From an uncultured Allobosea sp. (lineage in GTDB: Bacteria; Pseudomonadota; Alphaproteobacteria; Rhizobiales; Beijerinckiaceae), in the NCBI RefSeq assembly GCF_945957345.1, contig NZ_CAMFKW010000017.1, positions 1 to 64,000 of the forward strand: a stretch of 64,000 nt of DNA, in the 5' to 3' direction. Each line of letters starts with the position of its first letter. The first letter of the stretch is position 1. A program made the position numbers and the translations under genes. The notes under the pieces are model-generated. The model was not told the DNA's origin and ran no database searches. It saw only the letters and a list, made by a program, of their open reading frames with translations. This document shows, piece after piece, positions 37,329 through 44,883 of this stretch.

Positions 37329-38089
37329 GGCGCCTCGCCGGTATCCCAGAGCTCTTCCAGGCGGCGCTTGTCGCGCAACGTGTCCATCGGCTGCCAGAAG
37401 CCGTCATGCGGATAGGCCATCAGCTCGCCGTCGCGGGCGAGGCCTTCCATCGGGCCGCTTTCCCAGACAGTGTCGTCGCCGGCGATCTGGTCGAGCGCCT
37501 GCGGCGACAGCACGAAGAAGCCGCCATTGATGAAGCCGGAATCGCTCGCCGCCTTCTCGCGAAAGCCGGTGACGCCGTTGCCGTCGAGATCGAGCACGCC
37601 GAAGCGGCCGGGTGGACGCACGGCCGTCACCGTCGCGGCGCGGCCATGGCTTTCATGGAAGGCGATCAGACGGTCGATCGGCACGTCCGAGACGCCGTCG
37701 CCATAGGTCAGGCAGAAGCTTTCGCCTTCCAGATAGGGCTTCACGCGGGCGATGCGCCCGCCCGTCATCGTCTCCTGCCCGGTATCGACCAGCGTGACCT
37801 TCCACGGCTCGGCCCGGCCGGCATGGACGGTCATGCCGCCCTGCGTGAAGTCGAAGGTCACGTCCGAGGAGTGGAGCAGGTAGTTCCCGAAATACTCCTT
37901 CAGGGCATAGCCGCGGTAGCCCAGGCAGATGACGAACTCGTTGATGCCGTAGCGCGAATACAGCTTCATGATGTGCCAGATGATCGGCCGGCCGCCGATC
38001 TCGATCATCGGTTTCGGGCGATGCTCCGATTCTTCCATGATCCGTGTGCCGCGGCCGCCCGCCAGGATCACCGCCTTCCTGATCTGCAT
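37313..38089 (-). CDS. rfbF: Glucose-1-phosphate cytidylyltransferase
   Basis: A 258-residue nucleotidyltransferase making CDP-glucose from glucose-1-phosphate and CTP. The N-terminal motif LAGGRGTRIMEES with PKPMIEIGG, the IWHIMKLY segment and LTYGDGVSDV are characteristic of RfbF. It is first in the minus arm of the polysaccharide locus and divergent from the export permease. Two operator-like palindromes lie in the 169-bp gap between them. Confidence 0.94.
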   Translation of the reverse strand: MQIRKAVILAGGRGTRIMEESEHRPKPMIEIGGRPIIWHIMKLYSRYGINEFVICLGYRGYALKEYFGNYLLHSSDVTFDFTQGGMTVHAGRAEPWKVTLVDTGQETMTGGRIARVKPYLEGESFCLTYGDGVSDVPIDRLIAFHESHGRAATVTAVRPPGRFGVLDLDGNGVTGFREKAASDSGFINGGFFVLSPQALDQIAGDDTVWESGPMEGLARDGELMAYPHDGFWQPMDTLRDKRRLEELWDTGEAPWRVW

Positions 38090-38133
38090 TGCTCGCTTCC
38101 GTGTGTTCGCCCGAGGTCGGCGCGGTTAATAGA

Positions 38134-38152
38134 TGTGAGAAATTTTCCCACA
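38134..38152. promoter_or_regulatory. Operator-like palindrome 1 (rfbF side)
   Basis: TGTGAGAA-ATT-TTCCCACA is an 8-3-8 inverted repeat with one mismatch. It is 45 bp upstream of the rfbF start and directly beside a minus-strand -10-like TATTAA (38126-38131). It shares the consensus TGTGGGAa-N3-tTCCCACA with three other sites in this window. Confidence 0.55.
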
Positions 38153-38157
38153 CGATA

Positions 38158-38186
38158 TTGACGTGGGAATTATTCACACTTAATCA
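38158..38186 (+). promoter_or_regulatory. Candidate promoter of the export/glycosyltransferase operon
   Basis: TTGACG (38158-38163), a 17-bp spacer and TAATCA (38181-38186) resemble a sigma-70 promoter reading toward the permease gene. Palindrome 2 lies exactly in the spacer, where a bound repressor would block RNA polymerase. Promoter prediction by eye only. Confidence 0.45.
38163..38179. promoter_or_regulatory. Operator-like palindrome 2 (export operon side)
   Basis: GTGGGAA-TTA-TTCACAC is a 7-3-7 inverted repeat with one mismatch, in the spacer of the candidate plus-strand promoter. The surrounding block from 38149 resembles the minus-strand block upstream of DUF6502 (43933 downwards): both begin CACACGATATTG and carry the palindrome a few bases later. 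Confidence 0.6.
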
Positions 38187-38258
38187 GCCTGTCAACCCGC
38201 CGCCGGTCGTTTCCTGCGGATCGCTGGAGGCGGGAGGTCTGTTCGAGGAGGTCGGCTG

Positions 38259-39092
38259 GTGTCAGCCCCAGCAATGCTTGTTCACGATGCGCGTTCGCGC
38301 GGTCGCCATCCCTGGCGCGGTGCGATGGCCGATGCCGCCGGGGCGCTTGGCCTCGTCGAACTCTGGCTCACCATGGGCTGGTACGACGTCCGCCAGCGCT
38401 ACAGCCGTTCGGTCTTCGGCCCGTTCTGGGTAACGATCAGCCTCGCCGTCTTCGTCGCGGGGCTCGGCGTCACCTATGCTGCGCTCTTCCGCGTGCCGGT
38501 CTTCACCTATCTGCCCTATGTGACCGTGGGCATGGTGCTGTGGTCGCTGATCACAGCCCTGTTGAACGAGGGGGCAGCGACCTTCACCGCGGCGACGGCG
38601 GCGATCAAGCAGATGCCGGCGCCGATCGGCATCCATGTCCTGCGTGTCGTCTGGCGAAACCTGATCATCCTTGCCCACAACGCGGTCATCGTCCTGCTCG
38701 TCCTTCTCGCCTGCGGCGTTCGGCCGGGCTGGGTGGGGCTTGCGGCCATGCCGGGGCTCGTCCTGCTGCTGCTCAACGGCATCGGTTGGAGCGTGACGCT
38801 CGGCCTCGTCGGCGCGCGCTTTCGCGACATGATGCCCCTTGTCGCCAATGCGACGCAGATGCTGCTGTTCGTGACGCCGGTGCTCTGGCGTGCCGAGGAC
38901 CTCGGAACGCGACGTGTCCTGGCGGAACTCAATCCGCTGTTCCACTTGATCGAAATCGTGCGTGCCCCGCTGCTCGGAGCGGGCTTTCCGATGGAGAGCT
39001 TCGCGGTCGCAACGATCGTAACATTGCTCAATCTCGGGCTCGCTTTCGCGCTCTATGCGCGGCTGCGCTGGCGCGTGGCTTATTGGTTGTGA
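38259..39092 (+). CDS. ABC-2 type polysaccharide export permease (Wzm-like)
   Basis: A 277-residue membrane protein. I accept the GTG at 38259 because GAGGAGG lies seven bases upstream. Later in-frame ATGs lack such a site. Six hydrophobic helices are visible, and the family landmarks are RYSRSVFGPFWVTIS near the N-terminus and LNPLFHLIEIVRAPLL near the C-terminus. With the ATPase 7 bp downstream it would export a lipid-linked O-polysaccharide or teichoic-like glycan across the inner membrane. Confidence 0.9.
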   Translation: MSAPAMLVHDARSRGRHPWRGAMADAAGALGLVELWLTMGWYDVRQRYSRSVFGPFWVTISLAVFVAGLGVTYAALFRVPVFTYLPYVTVGMVLWSLITALLNEGAATFTAATAAIKQMPAPIGIHVLRVVWRNLIILAHNAVIVLLVLLACGVRPGWVGLAAMPGLVLLLLNGIGWSVTLGLVGARFRDMMPLVANATQMLLFVTPVLWRAEDLGTRRVLAELNPLFHLIEIVRAPLLGAGFPMESFAVATIVTLLNLGLAFALYARLRWRVAYWL

Positions 39093-39099
39093 GGCGGCG

Positions 39100-39864
39100 A
39101 TGAGCTCGATCCGTCTCGACGGCGTCAGCGTGCAATTCCCGCTCTATGGCGGCAGCGCCCGCTCCCTGCGCAATCGCATCGTCAGCAGCGCCACCGGCGG
39201 CCGCATCGGCTCCGATGCCCGCGCACGGACCTGTGTCGAAGCCCTCAGCGGCATCGATCTCGGCATCGACCATGGCGAGCGCGTCGCCCTCGTCGGCCAT
39301 AACGGCGCCGGCAAGACGACGCTGCTGCGCGTGCTCGCCGGCATCTATGTCCCGCAGAGGGGGCGCGTTGCCGTCCATGGCAAGATCGCGCCGCTCTTCG
39401 ATATCGGCCTCGGCATGGATGGCGAGGCGAGCGGCTACGACAATATCCGCCTGCGCGGGCTCTATCTCGGCCTCAGCCGCCGACAGATCGAGAGCCGTAT
39501 CGATGAGATCGCCGACTTCACCGAGCTCGGCGGCTTTCTGGACATGCCGATCCGCACCTATTCGGCGGGCATGCAGACACGGCTGTCCTTCGCGATCTGC
39601 ACCAGCGTCGATCCCGAGGTTCTGTTGCTCGACGAGGGCATCCTTGCCGGCGATGCAGCCTTCATGGCCAAGGCGCAGGCGCGGCTTGCTGGCTTCGTCG
39701 CCCGCGCCGGCATCCTCGTCCTCGCCTCGCACAGCGACAGCCTGCTCGCCAGCCTCTGCACCCGCGCGCTGCGGCTTGAGCACGGCCGGCTCGTCGCCGA
39801 CGGGCCGTTGCAGGACGTGCTCGCCCCGCTCCAATCATCTTCATCCAGGAGAATTCCGGCATGA
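39100..39864 (+). CDS. Polysaccharide export ABC ATPase (Wzt-like, short form)
   Basis: The ATG at 39100 (MSSIRLDG..., GAGG upstream) gives 254 residues. Walker A is GHNGAGKTT, the signature-like region is YSAGMQTRLSF, Walker B is LLLDEG and the switch is ASHSD. Gly after the Walker B Glu (DEGI) and the SAGM signature are typical of the Wzt/TagH/KpsT group. It ends just after the ATPase fold, so the C-terminal glycan-binding domain of long Wzt proteins is missing. Export is therefore probably independent of a chain-end modification (inference). Confidence 0.9.
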   Translation: MSSIRLDGVSVQFPLYGGSARSLRNRIVSSATGGRIGSDARARTCVEALSGIDLGIDHGERVALVGHNGAGKTTLLRVLAGIYVPQRGRVAVHGKIAPLFDIGLGMDGEASGYDNIRLRGLYLGLSRRQIESRIDEIADFTELGGFLDMPIRTYSAGMQTRLSFAICTSVDPEVLLLDEGILAGDAAFMAKAQARLAGFVARAGILVLASHSDSLLASLCTRALRLEHGRLVADGPLQDVLAPLQSSSSRRIPA

Positions 39865-40862
39865 TGGCTTCTGCTGCAAACAGGGCACGCTGCGTCGCCG
39901 GCATCGTGATCTATCGCCCGCAACCCGAGGCGCTGCAGCAGCTCGTTGCTTCGCTGGCCGACGACGTCACGACGATCGCCATCTACGCCAATTCGCCGGT
40001 CAGCGGCGAGGAGCAGCAGGCGCTTGAAGCTACGGCCGGTGCGGCTGAACTGGTGGTGCTGAGGCCCGGCCTCAACCGTGGGCTCGGTGCCGCCTACAAT
40101 GCCTTGCGCCAACTCGCCGAAATCTGCGGCAGCGAGTTCCTGTTCCTTCTCGACCAGGACAGCCAGCCGCAGCCCGGGCTCGTCGGAGCCCTGACCGCGA
40201 CCTATCGCGATCTCATGGAGCGCGGCGAGCGTGTCGCCGTGGTGGGGCCGCAGCCGGTCGATCGCGAAGGCGATGCGATGCGGTTATCCGCGGCGCCGGT
40301 GCAGCCTCGGGACAAGCGCAGCCCCGTGCGGACGCGCTTCGTCATTTCCTCGGGGTCGCTGATCCCACTTGATGCGCTGGCGGCCATCGGTGATTTCCGC
40401 AGCGATTATTTCATCGACGCGATCGATATCGAATGGTGTCTGCGCGCCGGGGGCGCCGGCTATTCGATTTGGGTCGATCCAGCGGTTTCGATGCCGCATC
40501 AGCTCGGCCGTGGGGTCATCCGCCTGCCGCTCGCATTGCTGCTGACCGACCAGCCCCCGCGCCGGCTCTACACCTATGTCCGCAATCAGCTCGCCATGCT
40601 GCGCCTGCCGCATGTTCCGATGCGGCACAAGGCGAAGTTCGTGATCTCGCTGCCGGTTCGGCTCGCGGTGCATCTCGTCCATCACGGCTTCTCGCGGGAT
40701 TGCGTGACGGCGCTGGTCAACGGCCTGGTCGACGGGGTGTGCAACCGGCTGGGGCCGCCCGATCGCGCTCTCATTCCGTGGTGGAATGCCGGCCTGCGCT
40801 CTCGCTTTGCCCGCAATGTCGGGATCACTGCCGATGCGGCAAGCGGGCAGCGCCCGGTATGA
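39861..40862 (+). CDS. Family-2 glycosyltransferase (rhamnosyltransferase type)
   Basis: A 333-residue GT-A enzyme. RGLGAAYNALRQ, then the metal-binding FLLDQDSQP, match rhamnosyltransferase-type GT2 proteins, as do ISSGSLIP and DAIDIEWCLRA. It overlaps the ATPase gene by 4 bp and the reductase gene by 4 bp (ATGA). It probably transfers the 6-deoxysugar made by the locus. Donor is inferred from neighbours. Confidence 0.88.
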   Translation: MMASAANRARCVAGIVIYRPQPEALQQLVASLADDVTTIAIYANSPVSGEEQQALEATAGAAELVVLRPGLNRGLGAAYNALRQLAEICGSEFLFLLDQDSQPQPGLVGALTATYRDLMERGERVAVVGPQPVDREGDAMRLSAAPVQPRDKRSPVRTRFVISSGSLIPLDALAAIGDFRSDYFIDAIDIEWCLRAGGAGYSIWVDPAVSMPHQLGRGVIRLPLALLLTDQPPRRLYTYVRNQLAMLRLPHVPMRHKAKFVISLPVRLAVHLVHHGFSRDCVTALVNGLVDGVCNRLGPPDRALIPWWNAGLRSRFARNVGITADAASGQRPV

Positions 40863-41758
40863 GCGCGCCGATCATCCTGGTGCTGGGGCGTTCCGGCCAG
40901 CTTGCCAGGGCGCTGGCCGAGCGGGGCGGCGGCAGCATCGTCACCGCGGGCCGTCCCGATTTCGACCTGACGCGGCCGGATGCATCTGAACGCCTGCTCG
41001 ACCGGCTCCGCCCCGCTGCCGTCATCAATGCCGCCGCCTATACGGCGGTCGATCGCGCGGAGAGCGAGCCGGAGCTGGCTTTCGCCCTCAATCGCGACGC
41101 TCCCGCCGCGCTTGCCAGGGCTTGCGCGCGAGCGGGGCTGCCGCTCATCCATGTCTCCACTGACAGCGTCTTCGACGGCGCGCAGGACCGGCCCTATCGG
41201 GAAAGCGACACGCCGCGACCAATCAATGTCTACGGCGCCTCGAAACATGCCGGGGAATGCGCGGTGCGTGATGCGCTGCCTTCGGCGCTGGTGGCGCGAA
41301 CCTCGTGGATTTTCGGGGGGCACGGCGAAAGCTTCGTAAGCCGCCTCCTGGGTTGGGCGGAGGGACGCGATCGGCTGACGATTGCCGGCGACCAATATGG
41401 CCGGCCGACCTATGCGCCAGCGCTTGCCGAAGCCCTGTTGACGCTCGCCCGGCGTCAGCTCGACGGGACAGTCAGCGGCGGGCTGATGCACCTCGCGGGC
41501 GAGAGCGTGCTCAGCCGCGCGGAGCAGGCGCGGATCATCCTGGAGGCTGCCAGCCGTCGCGGCCGGCTCGCTACGGCGATCGTCCCTGTTCCGTCGAGCC
41601 TGCATCCGACACCGGCGAGGCGGCCCCTCAATGCCGTCCTCGATTGCGGCCTGGCCGGCAGGCAGGGCCTCGCGCTCGGGCCGTTCCGCGGTGATCTCGC
41701 AGCGACGCTCGATGCGCTGCTCGGGCCGGCCATGCCGGGCGAGCGATTGACCGCCTGA
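40859..41758 (+). CDS. rfbD: dTDP-4-dehydrorhamnose reductase-like protein (RmlD family)
   Basis: I start at the ATG at 40859, coupled to the glycosyltransferase stop, giving 299 residues. The Rossmann motif LGRSGQLARAL, NAAAYTAVDRAE, STDSVFDG and YGASKHAGE are the RmlD landmarks. No RmlA or RmlB is encoded in the window, so it may reduce the 4-keto group of the CDP-sugar made by the divergent arm instead of, or as well as, dTDP-4-ketorhamnose (inference). Confidence 0.88.
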   Translation: MSAPIILVLGRSGQLARALAERGGGSIVTAGRPDFDLTRPDASERLLDRLRPAAVINAAAYTAVDRAESEPELAFALNRDAPAALARACARAGLPLIHVSTDSVFDGAQDRPYRESDTPRPINVYGASKHAGECAVRDALPSALVARTSWIFGGHGESFVSRLLGWAEGRDRLTIAGDQYGRPTYAPALAEALLTLARRQLDGTVSGGLMHLAGESVLSRAEQARIILEAASRRGRLATAIVPVPSSLHPTPARRPLNAVLDCGLAGRQGLALGPFRGDLAATLDALLGPAMPGERLTA

Positions 41759-41779
41759 GAGCGCTCGGCGGCTGTCCGT

Positions 41780-42982
41780 TCACCGACCGGGGCCCGCTCC
41801 GCCGGGGCCTGCTCCTCCTGGCCCGCCACCTCCCGGTCCACCGCCACCCGGTCCACCACCACCCGGGCCGACTCCGCCCGGGGCGCCACCTGCAGGCCCG
41901 CCGCCAGGGCCGATTCCGCCGGGGCCGCCCAATTCGCCGCGCCCACCCGGGCCAAAGCCCCCCGGTCCGCCGGTCGGTCCGCTTTGGCTGAATCCCCCGG
42001 GGCCGAACGATTGACCTCCGACAGGGCCGCCGCCAGGGCCGCCGTCATTGCCGCCGCCGTCGCCGTCGGGCCGCGCCAGGCGCATATTCTCGATGCTCGG
42101 GACGCCGTCCAGACCGATGCGCCCGTCCAGCACGGCCCGGACGTCCCGCCAGGGCGAGAGGGCGTAGCCGAAGGCTTTGCTGTGCAGCGAAAGGCCGGAG
42201 CCCAGCAGCAATTGCCCTTCGCCGCCGCGCAGATAGCTCTCGACCGAGAAGGCACCGGTCGCTGGCAGCGCGGTGGCGGCTGCGGCGGTGCTCGCCCGGA
42301 AGCCGCCCCGCGCGATGCGCCCGGAAACGGCGATGCGGCGGCCGACCAGGGCCTCGTCGATATCCAGCAGCTTGAGCCCGCCGATCCAGAGCCCGTCATC
42401 ATCCTTCTCGACGATGCCGACGACGCTCTCGATCCTTTCGACGGGACGTTCGACCAGGCTGGCGATGATCGTCCCGTCGACCCGGCGCAGGCCGCTGACG
42501 GCGACATGCTCACCTCTGCGCCAGCCCCTGGTTTCAAGGTCGGGCCGAGTCTGAACGGGTTGCCCGAGCACGTCGATCCCGTCCCGATAGACGGCGGTGA
42601 TCGGTCCGACCACCTCCCGCTCGACGGCGATGGTGTTCGTGACGAGGCCGCTCCCGTCAGGCCGCGCGACGACGCGCACGACATGTCCGATGCGCAGGTC
42701 GCGCGCGCTGCGGACCAGCCCGTCGATGGTGACCGGCACGTCCTGCGGGTAGGCAATGCGGCTGTCGTTGACGATGATGCTGCCGAAGCGCTGGATCGTG
42801 CCGACGAAGCCGGTGCCGCCGATGCCGCGGTCGGAGCCGGCATTGCCCTCCGGGGCGAAGCCGGTGCCGCCGATGCCGACATCGCGCGGCCGCTCAGGCG
42901 CGGCAATCGCAGGGCGCCAGGCCAAGGCAGTGCCGAGGGAGGCCAGCAGCGCCCGGCGCGTCAATGCAGGGCGCTTGCTCAT
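41780..42982 (-). CDS. DUF5666 domain protein with Tat signal and GPGG-rich tail
   Basis: The ATG at 42982 overlaps the DUF6502 gene by 4 bp and gives 400 residues. The N-terminus has a Tat-like TRRALL and a hydrophobic stretch ending ARPAIA-like, so it is exported. Two GIGGTGF motifs follow (near residues 36-60), then repeated small beta domains of the DUF5666 type (GTIQRFGSIIVND; GPITAVYRDGIDVLG; GIVEKDDDGLWIGG). The last 90 or so residues are low-complexity Gly/Pro (GPGG units). Function unknown. Probably periplasmic or cell-surface. Confidence 0.82.
   Translation of the reverse strand: MSKRPALTRRALLASLGTALAWRPAIAAPERPRDVGIGGTGFAPEGNAGSDRGIGGTGFVGTIQRFGSIIVNDSRIAYPQDVPVTIDGLVRSARDLRIGHVVRVVARPDGSGLVTNTIAVEREVVGPITAVYRDGIDVLGQPVQTRPDLETRGWRRGEHVAVSGLRRVDGTIIASLVERPVERIESVVGIVEKDDDGLWIGGLKLLDIDEALVGRRIAVSGRIARGGFRASTAAAATALPATGAFSVESYLRGGEGQLLLGSGLSLHSKAFGYALSPWRDVRAVLDGRIGLDGVPSIENMRLARPDGDGGGNDGGPGGGPVGGQSFGPGGFSQSGPTGGPGGFGPGGRGELGGPGGIGPGGGPAGGAPGGVGPGGGGPGGGGPGGGGPGGAGPGGAGPGR
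41784..42060 (-). repeat. GPGG low-complexity coding repeat
   Basis: The 3' end of the DUF5666 gene is built of short GC-rich units encoding GPGGxGPGG and GGGGPGG. Such repeats can change length by slippage. The frame stays open through the region. Confidence 0.75.
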
Positions 42983-43830
42983 CCCCGGCTGGCCCCGGTG
43001 TCGTCTTCGCCCGGTTCCTTCTCGCGGAAGACATAGACGCCGCAATTCCAGCGGTGATTGCCGCCGGCATCGCTCTCGCAGGCGGCATTCGCCTCGCGGT
43101 TGAGCTGCTGCAGCATCTCCAGTGCAAGCTCGCGCGAGCGCGCCTCGAGCCGCTCGGCCAGTTCGGCCGAGAGCCCGTCATAATGCACCGAGCGCTCCAC
43201 GAAGGGCGGCTTGGCGGCGAGCACATTGGCGACCGAAGCCGCGAGATGGTCGTGCAGGTTTCGGCCGAAATAGTACAATTTGTCGTCGTCGCCGTGCTGG
43301 GGGATGAAGGCCGCTTCGGCCAGCGCGATGCGATCATCGGCGTCGATTGTAACAATTCGGCGGTCGACCCATTCGTCGAGCACGGCGCGCGGGCGCAGGT
43401 CGCGCGTCACCGACGCCACGAGTTCTTCGAAGGAGGGCTGCCCGGCATCCGCCGTGCGCGGCAGGGGCAGGGGCGCCCCGGCGGCATCGCAATAGCGTGG
43501 CGAAGCGATCCAGCGCGCGATGATCGCGCCCGTGCGCGAGACGGAAGCCGGCACCGCGTTGACCGGTGCGCCGGCGCCACGCAGGCGGCTGACTTCCTTG
43601 CGGTGGATCCCGGTCAGCAGGCTGACGCGGCTGTCGGTCTGCTCTTTGCCGGGCAGGGCGAAGTCGTATTCGGCGACGTTGACATAGAGCTCCCGGAGCA
43701 GCTGGCAGAGCGCCGGGAACGTCATCCCGGCTCGGATGCACAGCCGCACGAGCGGGCGCAGCAGTCGCGCCAGCGGCGGATAGAGCTTCTCGGCAGTGGG
43801 ATCCTGGGCTGCGTCCGACATGTGGGACAT
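42979..43830 (-). CDS. DUF6502 family protein, predicted HTH regulator
   Basis: A 283-residue soluble protein with start ATG at 43830 (GGAAAG eight bases upstream). Residues about 20-85 contain helices ending in a helix-turn-helix-like segment (SRVSLLTGIHRKEVSRLR), so DNA binding is likely. The C-terminal part has a conserved-looking YYFGRNLHDHLAASVANVLA. It precedes and overlaps the DUF5666 gene. Two TGTGGGA-type palindromes lie upstream, suggesting autoregulation. The function of DUF6502 is not established. Confidence 0.82.
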   Translation of the reverse strand: MSHMSDAAQDPTAEKLYPPLARLLRPLVRLCIRAGMTFPALCQLLRELYVNVAEYDFALPGKEQTDSRVSLLTGIHRKEVSRLRGAGAPVNAVPASVSRTGAIIARWIASPRYCDAAGAPLPLPRTADAGQPSFEELVASVTRDLRPRAVLDEWVDRRIVTIDADDRIALAEAAFIPQHGDDDKLYYFGRNLHDHLAASVANVLAAKPPFVERSVHYDGLSAELAERLEARSRELALEMLQQLNREANAACESDAGGNHRWNCGVYVFREKEPGEDDTGASRG

Positions 43831-43844
43831 TTAGGTCTTTCCAA

Positions 43845-43863
43845 TGTGGGATACAATCCCACA
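43845..43863. promoter_or_regulatory. Operator-like palindrome 3 (DUF6502 leader)
   Basis: TGTGGGAT-ACA-ATCCCACA is a perfect 8-3-8 inverted repeat, 14 bp upstream of the DUF6502 start codon. It overlaps the leader close to the ribosome binding site. Confidence 0.6.
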
Positions 43864-43905
43864 AAAGTTTGAACGCCTCTTGTATGGCTCATTGGAAACA
43901 GATAA

Positions 43906-43922
43906 GTGGGAATTATTCCCAC
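43906..43922. promoter_or_regulatory. Operator-like palindrome 4 (DUF6502 / small ORF divergent region)
   Basis: GTGGGAA-TTA-TTCCCAC is a perfect 7-3-7 inverted repeat. On the minus strand it follows CACACGATATTG, as palindrome 2 does on the plus strand at 38149. It sits between the DUF6502 start and the divergent small-ORF pair. Confidence 0.6.
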
Positions 43923-43982
43923 AATATCGTGTGTCCAAAGATGTTGTTCTCCTATGCTCCATCACCCTGGCCTCGCGCCCGC

Positions 43983-44096
43983 ATGTCTCTGCGCCGCTCC
44001 AAGACCCTGGCCGCTGCGGCCCGGGCCATCTGCTGCCTGCTGGCGATCTCGGTGCCTTACCTCCTGTTCGTGCTCGAGAGCGCCTTGCACCCATGA
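43983..44096 (+). CDS. Small membrane protein (37 residues)
   Basis: MSLRRSKTLAAAARA followed by one hydrophobic helix (ICCLLAISVPYLLFVL) and a short ESALHP tail. A longer version from the ATG at 43941 is possible. No strong ribosome binding site is visible for either. It overlaps the next small ORF by 4 bp (ATGA), the same coupling seen in real operons here. Unknown function. Confidence 0.5.
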   Translation: MSLRRSKTLAAAARAICCLLAISVPYLLFVLESALHP

Positions 44097-44335
44097 GCGC
44101 GACGGCCATCCCGCCAAAGGCTGCGCAGGCCCCCGACACACGGCTTGAGGGAAAGCGACTGAAGCGCGCTGCACCGCGGGTCGTTCACGTCATCGGGCGT
44201 TGCTTCCTGGCCGCGCTCGCGCTTGTTCTGGCCTGGCTGCTGGTTTCTGCGGAAGTGACGCGCGAGGACGTGACGAGCTGCCATCGCGGCTATCGTGACC
44301 CTGTGACAGGACAACAGGGGGAGCGTCGCTGCTAG
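44093..44335 (+). CDS. Small single-helix membrane protein (80 residues)
   Basis: From the ATG overlapping the preceding stop. Residues 1-33 are basic and soluble, residues about 34-52 form one hydrophobic helix (VIGRCFLAALALVLAWLLV), and a short tail with two cysteines (SCHRGYRDPVTGQQGERRC) would lie in the periplasm. No family recognised. Confidence 0.55.
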   Translation: MSATAIPPKAAQAPDTRLEGKRLKRAAPRVVHVIGRCFLAALALVLAWLLVSAEVTREDVTSCHRGYRDPVTGQQGERRC

Positions 44336-44439
44336 CGAGCCCATCGCCGCGGGGCTCCGCAAAAATTTTGCGAAGGCCGCGATCCGTTTCCGGCTGCTGG
44401 TTCGTCTCTTGGGTATTCATAACCGAGGGAGAAACCACG

Positions 44440-44754
44440 ATGGCCCGTTTGGTCGCGATCTACAGAAAGCCGGCTGACGTCGAGGCGTTCGAAAAGCATT
44501 ATTTCGAAATCCATATCCCCCTGGCCAAGACGATGCCCGGGGTCAGGAAATACGAGGTCAGCCGCGGCCCGGTCACGGCGCTGGCCGGGGCGTCCGATAT
44601 CCACCTGATCGGGACGGTGCATTTCGACGGCATGGAGGCGATGAAACAGGCTTTCGCGAGTCCGGAGGGGCGAGCGACCGCGGCGGATCGCCAGCTTTTC
44701 GCTCCCGATGCCACGGGCGTTCAGATCTTTGTCTTCGATACGCAGGACGTTTGA
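44440..44754 (+). CDS. EthD family protein
   Basis: Start ATG at 44440 with GAGGGAG about nine bases upstream, giving 104 residues. The dimeric alpha+beta-barrel EthD fold is suggested by MARLVAIYRKPADVEAFEKHYFEIHIPLAKTMPG-type order: a first strand, then the HYxxxHxPLA motif. The family includes a helper of ether-degrading P450s and small reductase or isomerase-like proteins. It lies 129 bp before an ECF sigma gene in the same orientation. Confidence 0.85.
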   Translation: MARLVAIYRKPADVEAFEKHYFEIHIPLAKTMPGVRKYEVSRGPVTALAGASDIHLIGTVHFDGMEAMKQAFASPEGRATAADRQLFAPDATGVQIFVFDTQDV

Positions 44755-44883
44755 GTCGGTTTTCGGCGATCTTCGTGGCTCGTAGCGAAGAGCGCAATTC
44801 TGAACGAGAAGGGGCATGGTGCTGCTCGACATCTAGGCACTGTCTCGGGAATGCCGACACGAGCGCACGGGAGGAGCCGGCAG

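Noticed and set aside
36240-38089. A 3,6-dideoxysugar pathway (abequose or tyvelose type), suggested by RfbF and RfbG
   Set aside because: RfbH, the PMP-dependent 3-dehydratase that defines that route, is not encoded in the locus.
43819-43830. A further TGTGGGA half-site at the DUF6502 start codon
   Set aside because: Only one arm is present and it is part of the coding sequence, so it is not counted as an operator.
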